DNA from: Providencia rettgeri
GTDB taxonomy: Bacteria > Pseudomonadota > Gammaproteobacteria > Enterobacterales > Enterobacteriaceae
Assembly: GCF_001874625.1 (NCBI RefSeq)
Contig: NZ_CP017671.1
Span: 2,852,001-2,916,000, forward strand
Direction of reading: 5' to 3'
DNA length: 64,000 nucleotides
Shown here: one piece after another, positions 62,598-64,000 of the stretch
Layout of the letters: each line of letters opens with the position of its first letter
Numbering within the stretch: position 1 is the stretch's first letter
Position numbers and translations under genes: made by a program
Notes under the pieces: model-generated
Told to the model about the DNA's origin: nothing
The model's input: only the letters and a program-made list of their open reading frames with translations
Databases searched by the model: none

Positions 62598-63422
62598 TCA
62601 GCCACAGTCCCAGTTATACACTACTCGACTAAAATCTCTTTTTTTCAAGTCATCTGGGTGAATAAAGAAATTACCGACGCCCATATCCCCCCACATAATA
62701 CCGATTTCATAATCCGTATTTATTTGCAGTAATAGTTCGTATTGCTGGATATTTTCTTCATATTCTCTTGGGTCAGATTGAGTAAAAAATGGGTAGCCTC
62801 CAATACAGTGCGCACCCGATTCAAATGAATCACTGTAAGGTTCAACCCATTCATCATAGAAGTCTTCACCTTCAAACTGTTCTTCATAATCATAGAGGTT
62901 ATCAACCCCAAGGATTTTCTGCCCGAACTGGAAATCATCGATACTAATGTATTGTTCTGCAGGTGTGTATTCAATACTATATTGATGGTCGATGGGCGTG
63001 TAATAGTCATCAGTATGTGCGGCAATTACTGAGGAAAAATCTTGTGTTAACTGGCTAATATCTTCAATAATATTTTCCCAATAGATAACTCTAAAATCCT
63101 CTTGTTTTTGCTTATCTTCAAAATCAGCCCCATACAAATCATCTCCACCAATAAAAAACTGTAACAGCCCTTTTTCTGGGTAATTTTCTAACTTAGGCAT
63201 TTGTGCAAAGTTAATTTGCGCAAGCAGTTTTAGTGGTGTCCCTTCACTATTTGTTGGGTATTTTTCACCAAGCGGCAAATAAGGCATTCCGCCCACACGG
63301 CTTTCCCACCACACATACTCTTCAACGGGGGTTAAGGTCATTTCAACAAGGGATTTTTTAGTGGCTTTGATTTTATCTACGAAAGGTTTAATCACATCAG
63401 GAAGGGAGTTGAAATCAGCCAT
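62598..63422 (-). CDS. DUF1963 (YwqG-like) domain protein
   Basis: Cytoplasmic protein of the DUF1963/YwqG type, function unknown. The product is 274 residues, very acidic and rich in aromatic residues. Family landmarks are WWESRVGGMPYLPLGEKYP, LKLLAQINFAQMP, GLLQFFIGGDDLYG, HCIGGYPFFTQSDPREYEEN and the end IMWGDMGVGNFFIHPDDL. Such proteins occur in toxin, immunity and housekeeping contexts; nothing here decides between them. Repeats flank it on both sides. Confidence 0.85.
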   Translation of the reverse strand: MADFNSLPDVIKPFVDKIKATKKSLVEMTLTPVEEYVWWESRVGGMPYLPLGEKYPTNSEGTPLKLLAQINFAQMPKLENYPEKGLLQFFIGGDDLYGADFEDKQKQEDFRVIYWENIIEDISQLTQDFSSVIAAHTDDYYTPIDHQYSIEYTPAEQYISIDDFQFGQKILGVDNLYDYEEQFEGEDFYDEWVEPYSDSFESGAHCIGGYPFFTQSDPREYEENIQQYELLLQINTDYEIGIMWGDMGVGNFFIHPDDLKKRDFSRVVYNWDCG

Positions 63423-63522
63423 ATATAGCTCCAGATAGGCAGTTAATGTCCCTCTAGTTTACTCGAATTTTGCGCATTTTAAATCAGATATAACTGTAAC
63501 TTACGCCTTCATTTAACGTTAT

Positions 63523-64000
63523 AATTTTCTAAATAGTTTCGGTTACAGCTAGGCGGCAAATGAAGCTATCCCAAGGAGCCTACAAAAGTAGGTAACTTGG
63601 GTAACTGAATGAAGTCAACAACGTTAGAAAATTAAATAATGATAAAAATAGCATCACGATTAATTTTCTAAATAGTTTCGGTTACAGCTAGGCGGCAAAT
63701 GAAGCTATCCCAAGGAGCCTACAAAAGTAGGTAACTTGGGTAACTGAATGAAGCTAACAACGTTAGAAAATTAAATAATGATAAAAATAGAATCACGATT
63801 AATTTTCTAAATAGTTTCGGTTACAGCTAGGCGGCAAATGAAGCTATCCCAAGGAGCCTACAAAAGTATGTGACTTGGGTAACTGAATGAAGCTAACAAC
63901 GTTAGAAAATTAAATAATGATAAAAATAGAATCACGATTAATTTTCTAAATAGTTTTGGTTACAGCTAGGCGGCAAATGAAGCTATCCCAAGGAGCCTAC
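63523..64000. repeat. Tandem array of ERIC-like units, 139-bp period
   Basis: Four head-to-tail copies start at 63523, 63662, 63801 and 63940; the fourth is cut by the window end. Each period is exactly 139 bp: a 111-bp imperfect palindrome bounded by AATTTTCTAA and TTAGAAAATT, plus a 28-bp AT-rich spacer. The core has ATCCCAAGGAGCCTAC and AAGTAGGTAACTTGGGTAAC, which line up with the ERIC core (ATCCCCAGGAGCTTACATAA; GTGACTGGGGTGAGCG). Copies differ at only a few bases (for example TC/CT near 63615, GC/GA near 63652, GTAGGTAA/GTATGTGA near 63867). No gene lies within it. Confidence 0.93.

Noticed and set aside
63523-64000. CRISPR array
   Set aside because: The whole 139-bp block repeats, including the spacer part, and the repeat is a long palindrome; there are no unique spacers and no cas genes.

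Overview
The window is chromosomal DNA of a gammaproteobacterium of the order Enterobacterales. Gene order (rcsC-gyrA-ubiG-nrdAB-yfaE, menFDHBCE, nuoA-N, lrhA-alaA-yfbR, yfbSTUV-ackA-pta, yfcD, yfcH, ubiX) follows the E. coli map. The low GC, a KatA very like the Proteus mirabilis catalase, Glu at GyrA position 87 and a XaxAB-type toxin point to the Morganellaceae, most likely Providencia. This assignment is inferred from recalled protein sequences, not from a search.

Layout. 1-9.5 kb: 3'-truncated rcsC, gyrA (with Ile83, a quinolone-resistance substitution), ubiG, and the class Ia ribonucleotide reductase operon nrdA-nrdB-yfaE, with DnaA and NrdR sites in front. 9.5-16.2 kb: a mixed block with dcuB, tyrP (two TyrR boxes), an Rpn nuclease gene with a probable nested antitoxin start, yfaZ and katA. 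16.2-23.3 kb: menaquinone operon menF-D-H-B-C-E, in which menE is frameshifted at a run of seven G. 24.0-26.2 kb: AT-rich two-gene insertion encoding a xenorhabdolysin-type binary pore-forming toxin (xaxA, xaxB). 26.3-41.2 kb: the complete 13-gene complex I operon nuoA-N with fused nuoCD, on the minus strand. 41.2-44.1 kb: lrhA between two long AT-rich regulatory stretches. 44.1-55.1 kb: alaA, a candidate 22-residue membrane protein, yfbR, an orphan gene, yfbS, yfbT (hxpA), yfbU, yfbV, ackA and pta. 55.2-59.7 kb: an accessory segment where E. coli has yfcC, with an orphan multidomain protein and a three-gene unit (M24 peptidase, DUF3311 protein, sodium:solute symporter). 60-63.4 kb: yfcD, yfcH, ubiX and a DUF1963 gene. 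63.5-64.0 kb: four tandem ERIC-like repeats of exactly 139 bp, running off the window edge.

The core genes form a coherent respiratory and redox set. Complex I feeds quinones; the men genes, ubiG and ubiX make menaquinone and ubiquinone; DcuB exchanges fumarate and succinate for anaerobic respiration; AckA-Pta handles overflow acetate; LrhA and alaA sit beside nuo as in E. coli. If the menE frameshift is real and not bypassed, menaquinone-dependent anaerobic respiration would be impaired. Accessory content worth attention: the toxin pair, the Rpn nested toxin-antitoxin candidate, the orphan genes, the tandem ERIC-like array and the GyrA Ile83 allele.
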